This document shows, piece by piece, positions 24,230 to 32,364 of a stretch of DNA of 64,000 nt. The position numbers and the translations under genes were made by a program. The notes below the pieces were generated by a model. The model had not been told where the DNA came from. It saw nothing but the letters and a program-made list of their open reading frames with translations, and ran no database searches. Position 1 is the stretch's first letter, and the number at the start of each line of letters is the position of its first letter. This DNA is from a virus: IMG/VR virus record IMGVR_UViG_3300036766_002289, positions 154,056 through 218,055 of that record. The stretch is one strand, 5' to 3'.

Positions 24230-24621
24230 CACAACAAGGTAAATGGGGTTGGTATCCTTGCAATATAGAAGTTTATCATAAATTGAAGGCCATTAACTTG
24301 GCTTACGATAATGCTTTACATCAAATGAAGACTTGGCAACGTTGGAACCGCAAAGACCCAAAAAATCGTGTTTCTAGAAAGAAGTTAAAGGATTCAAATG
24401 GTCAAGTAGTTGGTTATGGAATAGCTGAACCAATTGCAGAACCAGAAATTTGTCCAATTTTCTCCAAGAAAAACAAGGACTTAGTAAAGATGATCGAAAA
24501 CTCTGTTTATGAGGATTATAGGAAGGCCAGATACCCTGTAGGCTCAGAGGCAGAAGTTCTACCACTTTCTATAAATTTAGCCAAAATTGATAAATTATAT
24601 TCGGCTATTAAGGATAGATAA
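24226..24621 (+). CDS. hypothetical protein
   Basis: 131 aa, basic N-terminal half with many Trp and Lys, helical C-terminus. Coupled to the previous gene by ATGA. Last gene before a terminator. Confidence 0.6.
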   Translation: MTQQGKWGWYPCNIEVYHKLKAINLAYDNALHQMKTWQRWNRKDPKNRVSRKKLKDSNGQVVGYGIAEPIAEPEICPIFSKKNKDLVKMIENSVYEDYRKARYPVGSEAEVLPLSINLAKIDKLYSAIKDR

Positions 24622-24639
24622 TTTGCACGGAAGTTACGA

Positions 24640-24663
24640 GAGGCAAGGATGCCTCATTCTTTT
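24640..24663 (+). terminator. probable intrinsic terminator
   Basis: GAGGCA-AGGA-TGCCTC hairpin followed by ATTCTTTT. Short stem and imperfect T-run. Confidence 0.6.
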
Positions 24664-24691
24664 AATTAATAACATTCTTTTAATTAATAAC
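24656..24691 (+). repeat. two tandem 18-bp AT-rich repeats
   Basis: ATTCTTTTAATTAATAAC occurs twice head to tail (24656-24673, 24674-24691), directly after the terminator hairpin. Confidence 0.9.
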
Positions 24692-24697
24692 ATTTAA

Positions 24698-24736
24698 AAT
24701 CTGTGTCATGCTAATAAATATAGTATGACACAGATT
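24698..24736 (+). promoter_or_regulatory. 12-bp inverted repeat over a start codon
   Basis: AATCTGTGTCAT (24698-24709) and its exact complement at 24725-24736, 15-nt loop. The right arm contains the ATG at 24725, so the hairpin would hide the start codon, or the repeat could be an operator. Confidence 0.6.
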
Positions 24737-25158
24737 CTTTTAAATACCCCAGATAGCACAGATCAATGGACGGTTCCAGATAATGTAATAAGTGTTTTTG
24801 TTGAATGCATTGGCCCAGGTGGTGGCGGCGGGCTTCCTTCTTATGTTAGTAGTGGAGGTGGTGGAGGTGGTGGAGGTGCGGGCGCAGATTTAGACAGTGG
24901 AAATCCAGGATCAAATGGTTCTCAAGGTGGAATAGGTGCAGGTGGTGGTGGAGGTGCCCAATTTTCTGTCGTTTGACTGATGACGGAGTAACTAATCGTA
25001 GTTATTATTTTTCTACCAATGGGCTTGATTGGATGAAATTAGTAGATTATGTTCGCACTACCTACATGACCGCAATAGGAGTGGGCTTTTTTGGGGACGG
25101 TGCTAGTAATGATAACGTCCCATTCATGTTAAATCTATTAAGTGTGAAGATAAGTTGA
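24725..25158 (+). pseudogene. broken glycine-rich structural gene
   Basis: The first frame (24725-24976, 83 aa) has a typical phage appendage start (LLNTPDSTDQWTVPDNVISV) and a Gly-rich stretch. It closes at TGA. In another frame the text resumes as LTDDGVTNRSYYFSTNGLDW and ends LNLLSVKIS (25158), like the distal part of such proteins. The product is far shorter than usual, which points to an internal deletion with a frame change. Confidence 0.6.
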
Positions 25159-25186
25159 TTGACTTTTTTGTAATCAGAGGTACAAT
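25159..25186 (+). promoter_or_regulatory. sigma70-like promoter
   Basis: TTGACT (25159-25164), 16-bp spacer, TACAAT (25181-25186), upstream of an HNH nuclease gene. Confidence 0.7.
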
Positions 25187-25220
25187 ACTTTTGTAGACAT
25201 TTTTCTTAATTGAGTCAGTG

Positions 25221-26273
25221 ATGCAGTACAAAGCAACAATAGATTTTTCCTACGATTTCGAATCGGAAAAAGACCACAATGAGCTTCTAAAGTGTTTAGA
25301 ACAAGACCTCAATGAACTAACCAAAGGTTTTGTTCTAAATAAAAGGCAAATCCGCCTCAAGAAATTGAGGGAAGTTAAAAACAAAGTCAGAATTACCGTT
25401 CTGGAGCCAGAAGAATTCTTCAAATACGTCAATAAAGATAACAAAACGCAAGAATTTATCGTTGACGAAACAGTTTATACGGCCCGAACCGATAGTTCCA
25501 GATTTTTCGTTTTCAAAAAGGATTCAACATGTGCTGCCTGTGGCATTGTTGGGAATAAGATGGTTTTGGAACTTAACCATAATGATAAATCTCCGCATTT
25601 TAATCTATATGCAGAAGAAAATGGCAAATTAATATTGATGACGAAAGACCATGTGAAGCCTAAGTCCAAGGGTGGCAAGAACGAAATTGACAATTATCAA
25701 ACCATGTGTGCGGTTTGCAACAATATAAAAGGGAACGATGAAAGACTTACAAACGAACATATCAAAAAATTAAGAGTTATTTATAACGATAATAAAAATC
25801 TTCCAAGAAAGCAATTTAGTCAATTGCTGGATTCAGAGAAGAGAAAGATTTCTAATAGTGTTGAAGTTAAAAAAGGAAAAAAGGAAATGAAGAAAACAAA
25901 AGGTTTGGAACGGATAGAACGTATTAAGAAAGAATCGGATAAGTTAGCTATGCTGGTGAGTCAGATTAAAGATGAAGCTGTTGCAGAACAAATCGTAAAT
26001 CTAGTAAAAATCATTGACGAGGCGTTGAAAGAGTGCAATAATGAAGTTTCGGTTCATTCAAAAATTGAAGATCAGGATTCAGGCAGATGGAACATTGTTA
26101 GCATTACAGCAGATGGTAAATGTGCTGGATTTGTTGGCCTAAAAAACGGTAAAAGCACGATATTGCCTGATATTATCTTGGCCACAGAGTTTATGTCTAA
26201 AAAAGCAGCAGAAGAACTCGCTGTTAAATTGGGGCATACTTATTCTGTAATTGGCTATCCCAGCAAGCGATAG
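25221..26273 (+). CDS. HNH endonuclease with C-terminal helical domain
   Basis: 350 aa. HNH core CAACG...MTKDHVKPKSKGG...TMCAVCNNIKGN (about residues 103-175). The C-terminal half starts with coiled-coil-like MKKTKGLERIERIKKESDK and ends in a small beta domain. AAAAAGGAAATG within the gene (near 25887) could give a second, shorter product. GTG at 25218 is an alternative start. The stop UAG is supplied by repeat element copy 2. Confidence 0.82.
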   Translation: MQYKATIDFSYDFESEKDHNELLKCLEQDLNELTKGFVLNKRQIRLKKLREVKNKVRITVLEPEEFFKYVNKDNKTQEFIVDETVYTARTDSSRFFVFKKDSTCAACGIVGNKMVLELNHNDKSPHFNLYAEENGKLILMTKDHVKPKSKGGKNEIDNYQTMCAVCNNIKGNDERLTNEHIKKLRVIYNDNKNLPRKQFSQLLDSEKRKISNSVEVKKGKKEMKKTKGLERIERIKKESDKLAMLVSQIKDEAVAEQIVNLVKIIDEALKECNNEVSVHSKIEDQDSGRWNIVSITADGKCAGFVGLKNGKSTILPDIILATEFMSKKAAEELAVKLGHTYSVIGYPSKR

Positions 26274-26287
26274 CTTAGTTGTACCAG
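26271..26287 (+). repeat. TAGCTTAGTTGTACCAG element, copy 2
   Basis: Exact copy; its first triplet is the stop of the HNH gene and it runs into AGGAG for the next gene. Confidence 0.9.
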
Positions 26288-26295
26288 GAGAGCAT

Positions 26296-26646
26296 ATGAA
26301 CGCTACAGAAATGAAAAAGTATCTAGTCGCATTTTCCAAGACTTTGGATGATGTAAATAAAGACGAATCTTATGGTACTGCCAGAGATGAGTGGAATAAT
26401 ATTTATCCACAATTCTTGGCTTGGTACAACAGCCATCACAACAGAGTTATAGCCAAAGAACATAGGCAAAACAAAACTCTGAATTTAACTATGACCGTTG
26501 AAGAAGCTGATTTTATCATCAGTGCTATAGAAAAAAATATTCGTGATGGCTTAGTTAGTCCCAAAGATCAGGACGGACGCAGGGACTTAATTGGCAGAAT
26601 ACAACAAACTGATTCTTATTTAAGACAGCATGGGATCATTCAGTAG
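26296..26646 (+). CDS. hypothetical protein
   Basis: 116 aa, helical, not recognised. AGGAG from the end of the repeat element lies upstream, so start 26296 is well supported. Ends UAG and overlaps the convergent desaturase gene by 7 nt. Confidence 0.65.
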   Translation: MNATEMKKYLVAFSKTLDDVNKDESYGTARDEWNNIYPQFLAWYNSHHNRVIAKEHRQNKTLNLTMTVEEADFIISAIEKNIRDGLVSPKDQDGRRDLIGRIQQTDSYLRQHGIIQ

Positions 26647-27170
26647 ACTTCTCTTTCAGGGTTTGGCTTGGCTCTAAAAATTAACCAACCAATGTATTCC
26701 AAAGTATCCCAAAAATAGATTTTGTGAAGGATTGGGTTAAGGTAATTTGTAAAAATGCAATAATGTTGTTTATACGGACGTTTGTGGTGAACCGCATGAT
26801 GTGCAGGTGATTGTAGGATTCCAAGATTCTGGAAAAATCTAATGAAGTGATTTTTCCTTTGATGGGACCAGCTATGTATTTCATTCGCGTGGGAAGATAT
26901 GAAGAAAGCTACTGCAATCACATAAAGTCCTAAATACCAACACAAAATGCCTATAGGTATTGTGATAAACATAGCGTCTTTGACCCGTGACCAATAACCA
27001 TCTTTACATAAGCCAGTAGGATGCATATGGTGATAAATATTAGGTTCTACGATAACTTTGCCCAAGAAAGGCCATTCTTTTCTACCATATCGGTCTTCCC
27101 ACCAATGGAAGATACCCGAGAATAGATCGGCAAGAAAGAAGCCTAAAATAAGGATAACGATCCATGTCAT
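26640..27170 (-). CDS. CarF/TMEM189 (Kua)-type lipid desaturase, likely plasmanylethanolamine desaturase
   Basis: 176 aa with four hydrophobic stretches. His clusters in order: SGIFHWWEDRYG, PNIYHHMHPTG, SHANEIHSWSHQ and PAHHAVHHKRP, the eight-His pattern of the lipid desaturase family PF10520. Characterised members (CarF, TMEM189) make the vinyl-ether bond of plasmalogens, oxidising ether lipids with O2. It is single on the minus strand. A TATAAT ends 3 nt before its ATG, so the message may be leaderless. Confidence 0.87.
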   Translation of the reverse strand: MTWIVILILGFFLADLFSGIFHWWEDRYGRKEWPFLGKVIVEPNIYHHMHPTGLCKDGYWSRVKDAMFITIPIGILCWYLGLYVIAVAFFISSHANEIHSWSHQRKNHFIRFFQNLGILQSPAHHAVHHKRPYKQHYCIFTNYLNPILHKIYFWDTLEYIGWLIFRAKPNPEREVY

Positions 27171-27203
27171 ACATTATATAGGTGCCGCAATTGATATTAA
27201 TGT

Positions 27204-27232
27204 TTGTAACATACCGTTGTATCTGTTACAAT
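27204..27232 (+). promoter_or_regulatory. candidate promoter before the double-HNH gene
   Basis: TTGTAA (27204-27209) and TACAAT (27227-27232), 17-bp spacer. The -10 box overlaps ATG 27231; transcription would start near the in-frame ATG at 27240, again suggesting a leaderless mRNA. Confidence 0.45.
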
Positions 27233-28172
27233 GAGCGACATGTTATGCACAATATGTAAAAAAGTAAAAGTTAGGCACTTATATTGTGAAAAGTGCCGTA
27301 AGGATTATTGGAAGACCTACTTAAAAGTCTACAGAAAAAACAATAAAGCAAAAATTTCGAACCTCAATGAAGAATGGAGAAAAAGCAATAAGGAATATTG
27401 TGCCGAGTATAAAGTCCTGTATTATAGGTCGTTAAAAGGAAGATTAGTTGAGCTTCTACGCTCGGCAAAAAGGAGGGCGAAGAAAAGGAGTTTAAACTTT
27501 AACTTAACATTAGAGTTTTTAGAAGCGTTGTGGGCAGTACAAAATGATCGATGTGCAGTAACTGGTTTGATTTTAAATATTCCGCAAACAACCAATAATG
27601 GAAAAGCACAGCCGTTTTCTCCTTCTATTGATCGCATTGACCCAGCCAAAGGATATACGGAGGGCAATGTTAGAATAGTATGCTATGTGGTTAATTGTGC
27701 GTTGCATTTTGGCATAAATGTATTTAGTGTAATATCAAGGGCATACTTGAATGGCATAATACCATCTGAAATGCCCTGTAGAAATGACGATGCGGCATTG
27801 CCCAAGGATAAAAATTATCGAGAAGGCCCAAAAGGTGTAATCAGCGCACTCTACAACCAATGCAGGAAGAATGCTAAAGCAAAAAACATAGAGTTTAAAA
27901 TTACGAAAAAATTTATAGCTAAACTATTTGTTAAACAAAAAAATAAATGTATTTTAACTAGCATTACTTTCAGCAATCTACTGGTAGGGAATAAACAAAG
28001 TAATCCTTTTAGAGCGTCTATTGACAGAGTTAACCCCAAGATTGGATATGTGCCTAAAAATATTAGATTAGTCATCGTAGCAATGAATTATGCCATGAAT
28101 GAATTCGGGGAAAACATTTTCAAGGAGATTTGTGAGGCATATGAGAATAATTTACTCAAACCATCCAGTTGA
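27231..28172 (+). CDS. HNH-type nuclease with two tandem copies of the domain
   Basis: 313 aa. A Cys-rich head (CTICKK...CEKCRKDY) is followed by two homologous halves: CAVTGLIL...SIDRIDPAKGYTEGNVRIV (about 100-165) and CILTSITF...SIDRVNPKIGYVPKNIRLV (about 240-300). The single-domain relative is at 52884. Probably a homing endonuclease that works as a monomer with two centres. The real start may be ATG 27240. Confidence 0.8.
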   Translation: MSDMLCTICKKVKVRHLYCEKCRKDYWKTYLKVYRKNNKAKISNLNEEWRKSNKEYCAEYKVLYYRSLKGRLVELLRSAKRRAKKRSLNFNLTLEFLEALWAVQNDRCAVTGLILNIPQTTNNGKAQPFSPSIDRIDPAKGYTEGNVRIVCYVVNCALHFGINVFSVISRAYLNGIIPSEMPCRNDDAALPKDKNYREGPKGVISALYNQCRKNAKAKNIEFKITKKFIAKLFVKQKNKCILTSITFSNLLVGNKQSNPFRASIDRVNPKIGYVPKNIRLVIVAMNYAMNEFGENIFKEICEAYENNLLKPSS

Positions 28173-28644
28173 AATCACACAAAATTCATTGTTTTTATGT
28201 GGGCCTTCGCCCCGTTCCAAGGACGTTAAATCTTGGCGTCCAGAAGCATTAAAAATATTGGGTACACTGGAATATAGTGGCACAATTTATGTCCCTGAAT
28301 GGGATTCTAATGTGCCAAAAATCAATTATATTGAACAGGTTGAATGGGAATATGCACATCTTGAAAACTGTGGATTAGTAGTTTTTTGGGTTCCGAGAAA
28401 ACTCGACACAATGCCAGCCTTTACCACTAATGTAGAATTTGGTTCCTATGTTAGGTCGGGCCGTATCCTCTATGGTCGGCCTAAAAGAGCAGAAAAGTGC
28501 GAATACTTAGATTGGCTCTATACCAAAGTCACTACTCGAATCCCGCATGAAAATTTGCTTGAGCTTCTTAAAGAAGCAATAAGTCGTGTGGCTCAAATAC
28601 AAAATCCAAATCATTGGGTATGTAGATCAGGATATAGTTTATGA
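28141..28644 (+). CDS. nucleoside 2-deoxyribosyltransferase-like protein
   Basis: 167 aa. LFLCGPSPRSKDVKSWRPEA, VEWEYAHLENCGLVVFWVPR and FTTNVEFGSYV match the phage and bacterial NDT-like family, which moves or hydrolyses N-glycosidic sugars of nucleotides. The catalytic Glu is probably in NVEFG. GAGG lies before 28141. May feed nucleotide salvage or act on NAD-derived sugars. Confidence 0.8.
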   Translation: MRIIYSNHPVEITQNSLFLCGPSPRSKDVKSWRPEALKILGTLEYSGTIYVPEWDSNVPKINYIEQVEWEYAHLENCGLVVFWVPRKLDTMPAFTTNVEFGSYVRSGRILYGRPKRAEKCEYLDWLYTKVTTRIPHENLLELLKEAISRVAQIQNPNHWVCRSGYSL

Positions 28645-28970
28645 AAATCAAATATGTAGTAATGGAAGATGACTGTATAATCACGGTGGAAGATACAGAA
28701 AAAGAAGCCCAAGAATGTATTGATCGTTATATGGAAAAAATCAATATGCCAACAATGAAAGAAATTCTAAGCCGCGTCGAAAAGAAACGCGGAGAATTAC
28801 CGAAAATAGTTCAGGTTGTTCCCCACGATTGGGATGCCATAGTATTAGCAGATACTATACGTGCGTTACGACCTTATTTGCGACATGATAAAGATTGTCA
28901 AATTTTGGATAATTGGAATTGTAAAAAAGGTTGTGATTGTGGCTTGGGCAAAATAGATTTAGGAGATTAG
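28641..28970 (+). CDS. hypothetical protein with a C-terminal Cys cluster
   Basis: 109 aa. C-terminal CKKGCDCGLG plus an upstream DKDC may bind metal; the rest is alpha/beta. ATGA overlap with the previous gene. Confidence 0.6.
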   Translation: MKIKYVVMEDDCIITVEDTEKEAQECIDRYMEKINMPTMKEILSRVEKKRGELPKIVQVVPHDWDAIVLADTIRALRPYLRHDKDCQILDNWNCKKGCDCGLGKIDLGD

Positions 28971-28971
28971 T

Positions 28972-30271
28972 ATGAAAAAAGTTCACATTATTGGTGGCGG
29001 TACTTTAACCCACATTCGTCCACATCTTTCTTTGTGCGCACCAGCCTATGGTGGCACTGCGCGTCGTCTGGCAAATCTATGCAAATTTCATAATCTGGAA
29101 GTTAATTTGCACCTTACTAGAATGGCTGGTGGTAAAAAAAACACTAGAAACAGTTTGGGACGTTGGCAATCTTTTAGATGAGATCAATGCAGACCTTGAT
29201 TCAAAGATTGTATTCATGCCTGTTGCCATGTGTGATTTTGAAGCAATTGTTGGGCTTAATAATGTTTCATTTGCTCCACTTGCTAATCCTGATGGGCCTA
29301 GACTAACTACGCACACACTTGACAGGATGCAACCTGAAACATGGCCACATCTAAGATTGAAACCGATGCCTAAGTTAATCAATGATATTCGCCGTGGGCG
29401 TAAAGATATTTTTGTTGTTGGTTTCAAACATACTGCAAATGTTACGGCAGAAGAACAATATATTGCAGGACTTAATCTCTTGAAAGAATCTTCCTGCAAT
29501 CTAGTCCTAGCCAATGATACATCAACAGGGCTTAATATGGTAATTACACCAGAAGAGGCTAGGTATCATGCTACTACTGATCGTACAAAAGCGTTGGAGG
29601 GACTGGTAGAAATGGCTTACTTAAGAAGCCAATTGACCTTCACTCGTTCTACAGTTGTTGCGGGTGATTCAATTCCTTGGAGTTCTCCATTAGTGCCAGC
29701 AGCCCTTCGCGCTATTGTAAATTATTGTATTGCTCAAGGTGCATACAAACCTTTTCGTGGCTCGACTGTTGGCCATTTTGCCTGCAAGATAAATGACAAG
29801 GTTTTTCTAACAAGCAAACGCAAAACCAATTTCAATGACCTTGAAAAAAATGGGTTGGTAATGGTTGAAACGGATGGGCCAGATAGCGTTATTGCCTATG
29901 GTAGTAAGCCTAGTGTTGGCGGACAGTCTCAGCGTATCGTGTTCAATGAACATCGAGACTATGACTGCATTGTACACTTCCATTGCCCTATCAAGGCTGG
30001 CTCAGGAGTGCCACAAGTTTCTCAGAGAGAATATGAATGCGGCAGTATGCAGTGTGGACAGAATACTTCTAAGGGTTTAAAAAAGTTTGGGAATCTTAGT
30101 GCCGTGTATCTGCAAGAACATGGTCCTAATATTGTTTTTAATAGTAAAATTGACCCTAAAGAAGTAATCAACTTCATCAATCATAATTTCCATCTTGATG
30201 AAAAGACTGGTGGCCCTGTAACTCTCAAGGAAATTCGTGAGACTCCGAATACCTTGGAATCGCTAATTTGA
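28972..30271 (+). pseudogene. CoaB-like flavoprotein domain fused to class II aldolase domain, split by a frameshift
   Basis: The N-terminal part (from ATG 28972, GGAG upstream) reads KKVHIIGGGTLTHIRP and RLANLCKFHNLEVNLHL, a pantothenate-metabolism flavoprotein (CoaB/DFP)-like Rossmann fold. At a run of eight A (29134-29141) that frame ends at 29181, while the rest continues one frame on: MPVAMCDFEA, then a class II aldolase/adducin-like domain with ALRAIVNYC, IVHFHCPIKAG and a late YLQEHGPNIVF. With seven A the protein would be 432 aa. Transcript slippage, mutation or base-calling error are possible. Confidence 0.72.
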
Positions 30272-30324
30272 GGTTAAATAATGTTGTTCTTGGAATGCAT
30301 TTGTGGAGGAAAAAAGAAAAAATC

Positions 30325-30918
30325 ATGGCAAAGTTTGTGTGTAGTGACTGGCACTGCGGCGAAGACAGATTCGAACTTATGGGTCGGCCATTCACTTCTA
30401 TTGAAGGAATGATTGACACCCTGATTAAGAATCACAATTCTCTAGTAATGCCAGATGATGAAGTCTATATGGTTGGTGATGTTTGTTATCAAAAACGTCC
30501 AGAATATCTTAGTCGAGTCGCAGATTTCAATGGTAAAAAGACTCTAATTCGTGGGAATCATGATAGGGTTCTTTCCGATACTGATTTCCTAATGTATTTT
30601 GACAAAGTAATTGCTGATGGTGCTGGTATTGATCTAGACATTGAAGGCATTCCTTGTTATCTTACACACTATCCCACTCGTGGGCGGCAAGATAGGTTCA
30701 ACCTAGTCGGACATGTGCATGGAGCCTGGCGTTACCAACTTAATTCTTTTAACATTGGGGTTGATGCGAATCATTTTTATCCCGTAAACCTAAAAACAAT
30801 TCCGTTTCACTTTAAAGCAATTTGTGAGTATTACGATCAGGATGTATGGGTAGGATACGACCCTATAAATGAAATTTATAAAGGTGTTCGGGGCAAAAAA
30901 GGAAGTTATTTTACGTAA
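30325..30918 (+). CDS. metallophosphoesterase
   Basis: 197 aa. Motifs SDWHCG (DxH), VGDVCY, RGNHDR, LTHYP and VGHVHG, as in small phage phosphoesterases with a typical GNHD core. Start 30325 has a GGAGG-A-rich leader upstream. Second of three phosphoesterases here. Confidence 0.85.
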   Translation: MAKFVCSDWHCGEDRFELMGRPFTSIEGMIDTLIKNHNSLVMPDDEVYMVGDVCYQKRPEYLSRVADFNGKKTLIRGNHDRVLSDTDFLMYFDKVIADGAGIDLDIEGIPCYLTHYPTRGRQDRFNLVGHVHGAWRYQLNSFNIGVDANHFYPVNLKTIPFHFKAICEYYDQDVWVGYDPINEIYKGVRGKKGSYFT

Positions 30919-31793
30919 GTCAAAACCTTTTGAAATTTAATATATTTCCTTGATAATCCACCAACCCAATCACCTTCGTATATAAATTGCCCAAATAAAT
31001 TTACATGTGGTTTTTTGCTACAAATAAATTGTGAGGAATTACCCTTATCGGTTATTCTTTTGCGTATATTATAATTCCATCCCTGTTTTTCAAAAAGAGT
31101 TATGGCAAATGTCCAATCTTGTAATATGGGTCCACTAAACGATAATTGCGGATACCAGCCTTTTTTGGTGTAATAGATACAGCCATCTCCATCGAAGAAT
31201 CCACGCCACCAGAAACAATGAAGTTTTTCTGGTATGTTACTTAGAATCTTACTTGCGCTTTCATGCTTAGTTTGATAAGAATTATTTTTAAGGTATTCAA
31301 ATAAAAAAGGGTTTGAGGTATCAAAACATCCTTGCGCATTTTTTACTCTAGTTGCATATTGTTTCTTTTTGCTCTTATAAAAATTCCAGGTTCCAGTTGA
31401 CATGAAAAGTTCTTTTATGTCCATTGCGTCTTTTAATTTTAGATTTAATCTAATTCTTTTAGAATAGCCAAAACCATCTAAGCAGCCATCGGCCCATATT
31501 AAACCCAACAAATATGCAGATTCTGGTGTTTTCACATCTATGAATTGCTGTGCGTTAACTGGATATTTATCCATAGACTTCTTATGTCGCGTACTATGAC
31601 TTAGCTGTAATTGGTCTTTATTAAGGTGTAGGTCTAGCGAACAGACTTTTAATTTGATTCTTTGTTCTTTGATGCCTAAAGATTCTACACAAAATTTAAG
31701 TCCATGTTTTGGATAAAATTCTCGAAGTAATTGTATTTGATTTTCAGTCCATTTATTATATTGTCTCATAATATTATCTATGTTGGTGTGCAA
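30906..31793 (-). CDS. free-standing LAGLIDADG homing endonuclease
   Basis: 295 aa. Two LAGLIDADG helices: YLLGLIWADGCLD (about residue 92) and WWRGFFDGDGCIY (about 195), so a monomeric enzyme. The first 60 aa look like a helix-turn-helix DNA reader (WTENQIQLLREFYPKHG). A start at 31769 is also possible. Convergent with the phosphoesterase gene, overlapping by 13 nt. Confidence 0.87.
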   Translation of the reverse strand: MHTNIDNIMRQYNKWTENQIQLLREFYPKHGLKFCVESLGIKEQRIKLKVCSLDLHLNKDQLQLSHSTRHKKSMDKYPVNAQQFIDVKTPESAYLLGLIWADGCLDGFGYSKRIRLNLKLKDAMDIKELFMSTGTWNFYKSKKKQYATRVKNAQGCFDTSNPFLFEYLKNNSYQTKHESASKILSNIPEKLHCFWWRGFFDGDGCIYYTKKGWYPQLSFSGPILQDWTFAITLFEKQGWNYNIRKRITDKGNSSQFICSKKPHVNLFGQFIYEGDWVGGLSRKYIKFQKVLTYVK

Positions 31794-31846
31794 AATTTTA
31801 TTGAATAATTCTGACTATTTTGCTAACATGCAAATGAGAAAATAAG

Positions 31847-31915
31847 ATGAGACCATGTGTGACTCCACAAGCAATTATTGAACACAGAAGTAAACCAAGG
31901 GGATTTCCAGTATGA
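31847..31915 (+). CDS. possible 22-codon leader peptide
   Basis: Short frame whose TGA overlaps the ATG of the next gene (ATGA). Weak ribosome-binding site; coding status uncertain. Confidence 0.25.
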   Translation: MRPCVTPQAIIEHRSKPRGFPV

Positions 31916-32109
31916 CTAGAGAAGAATACATTGAGAATTATGTGGTGCATTTTCTTGCTGTCTGGACGGCAAACAATTTCAATGATTATTGCAGTCGTGG
32001 CAAACATAAGCAACTTGAGAACCCACCTTTTGAGGATGCAGTATTCTTAGCTGCTCAAACTTGGGACAAGTTTCAAGAATTTTGTATCAATAGAACAAGG
32101 AATGAGTAA
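31912..32109 (+). CDS. small hypothetical protein
   Basis: 65 aa, helical, acidic and aromatic. GGGG about 10 nt upstream. Ends where the MazG-like gene starts. Not recognised. Confidence 0.55.
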   Translation: MTREEYIENYVVHFLAVWTANNFNDYCSRGKHKQLENPPFEDAVFLAAQTWDKFQEFCINRTRNE

Positions 32110-32364
32110 ATGGCTGGATATCATCTGAATGACATTCCCCGTGGCGAATACGGTGAGCTTTCTAAGGTAATTGAAGAAGCTTTAGAGCTAAAAGACGCTA
32201 TGGAACAAGGGCAGAAATTGATGTGTCTTATTGAGCTTGCCGATATACTCGGGGCCATCGAAGGATATTTAGAAAAATATTATGAAGGCAAGATTACTGT
32301 TGATGATCTTTTTAACATGTCCTATGCTACCAAAAGAGCTTTTGAGTCAGGATATAGAAAATGA
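32110..32364 (+). CDS. MazG-like NTP pyrophosphohydrolase
   Basis: 84 aa. GELSKVIEEALELKDAM and IELADILGAIEGYL supply the ExxE...ExxD metal motifs of all-alpha NTP pyrophosphatases. These hydrolyse NTPs or alarmone-like nucleotides, and phage copies can change host (p)ppGpp or dNTP balance. Coupled by ATGA to the second ADP-ribosylglycohydrolase. Confidence 0.8.
   Translation: MAGYHLNDIPRGEYGELSKVIEEALELKDAMEQGQKLMCLIELADILGAIEGYLEKYYEGKITVDDLFNMSYATKRAFESGYRK

Noticed and set aside
29134-29141. Classical -1 programmed frameshift at A AAA AAA C
   Set aside because: The downstream coding frame is +1 (or -2), not -1, so a standard slippery heptamer does not explain it.
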